A stretch of DNA of 64,000 nt. It comes from Oscillospiraceae bacterium. GTDB lineage: Bacteria; Bacillota; Clostridia; Oscillospirales; Ruminococcaceae. Location of the stretch: contig JAFRJM010000016.1 in the NCBI GenBank assembly GCA_017432285.1, positions 1 through 64,000 on the forward strand. The letters are read 5' to 3'. Position 1 is the first letter of the stretch; every line of letters starts with the position of its first letter. The position numbers and the translations under genes were made by a program. This document shows, piece by piece, positions 63,758 to 64,000 of this stretch. The notes beneath the pieces were generated by a model. That model saw only the letters and a list, made by a program, of their open reading frames with translations. It did not search any database and was not told the DNA's origin.

Positions 63758-64000
63758 ATGACATTTTACACTGAAAAAGGGAGCCCTTCATTTAATCGTG
63801 CCAGGGAAGCAGCTTGCTTAAGTCTGGAGAAGACTTTAGTCGAGATGCATGGTGAGGCTAATGTCACAGAACTGATGTTCAGGGACAGGTGGTTTGATAA
63901 CATGCGCGGAACCGGTGATGTGCTGGCAGACGGATGGTATTCGCCTCCTCCGAAAGGTGCGGCGGTACTGACAAACGACAGAGTCAATTTCGATTCTTTG
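63758..64000 (+). CDS. Unknown protein, 3' truncated by the window end
   Basis: The frame from ATG 63758 stays open for 81 codons to the window end. GAAAGG stands about 6 bases upstream, and the gene follows the RnfA-like gene by 21 bases, so it may belong to the same operon. The visible part includes REAACLSLEKTLVEMHGEA and DGWYSPPPKGAAVL. This faintly recalls N-terminal parts of M24-type peptidases, but I cannot support a family. It is not RnfB, RnfC or RnfG. Confidence 0.6.
   Translation, partial: MTFYTEKGSPSFNRAREAACLSLEKTLVEMHGEANVTELMFRDRWFDNMRGTGDVLADGWYSPPPKGAAVLTNDRVNFDSL

Overview
The window looks like chromosomal DNA of a low-to-moderate G+C member of the Bacillota. The signs are lipoteichoic-acid-synthase-type and TagGH-type envelope genes, a HrcA/CIRCE-controlled clpB, a T-box in front of tyrS, a cyclic-di-AMP receptor (DarA), strong Shine-Dalgarno sites and frequent TTG starts. 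A gut or oral anaerobe of the Clostridia/Erysipelotrichia type is plausible (FchA/FolD/Fhs folate pathway, Rnf-like genes, many peptidases and glycosidases), but I cannot name a genus.

Layout. 1-3.9 kb is the right end of an integrative mobilizable element of the Tn4451 kind: a replicative ATPase fragment, an oriT, a MobV relaxase, a small ORF and a large serine recombinase. It stops next to the terminator of an initiator tRNA gene (minus strand). 4.2-5.3 kb holds a DUF2461 gene and a VanZ-like gene. 5.4-12.7 kb is a one-carbon/folate operon (fhs, fchA, folD, folC, folT) with a GH2 glycosidase at its end. FolD appears to lack the usual cyclohydrolase lysine, and FchA would cover that step. 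12.7-13.26 kb is a gene-poor gap with a short ORF and repeats. 13.3-16 kb (minus) has a methyltransferase, an iron alcohol dehydrogenase and a degenerate GDPD-like membrane protein. Then come an LTA-synthase-like gene, a three-gene ascorbate-type PTS and an ABC-2 polysaccharide exporter pair.

22-26.8 kb (minus) carries a cell-wall operon (HAD phosphatase, L,D-transpeptidase, GH3 lipoprotein) and a ribosomal operon rplM-rpsI-rpsT. 27-32 kb: Nudix hydrolase, GDPD, an E2-like acyltransferase with an altered active site, nagA, a HAD phosphatase, and darA followed by a CBS-pair gene. 32-40 kb (mostly minus): PIG-L deacetylase, DUF218 and GPH-type transporter operon, adenosine deaminase, a PNPOx-like protein, clpB with CIRCE, and an M29-like peptidase. 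40.5-43.4 kb: DUF969-DUF979-pyroglutamyl peptidase. 43.4-51.7 kb (minus): serC-serA-DUF1015, T-box-tyrS, and ychF-mtnN-M18 peptidase. 51.9-55.2 kb: two tandem esterases and a divergent type-B carboxylesterase whose promoters stand back to back. 55.7-60.7 kb: a two-component system and a P-type cation ATPase behind a yybP-ykoY (Mn2+) riboswitch.

The window ends with rpe and three overlapping genes for RnfD-, RnfE- and RnfA-like membrane proteins. In all three, the residues that carry the redox cofactors in Rnf/Nqr appear to be replaced, and no rnfC, rnfG or rnfB is in sight. This cofactor-less Rnf-like trio is the best candidate here for an undescribed system. No CRISPR array, rRNA or complete insertion sequence was seen.
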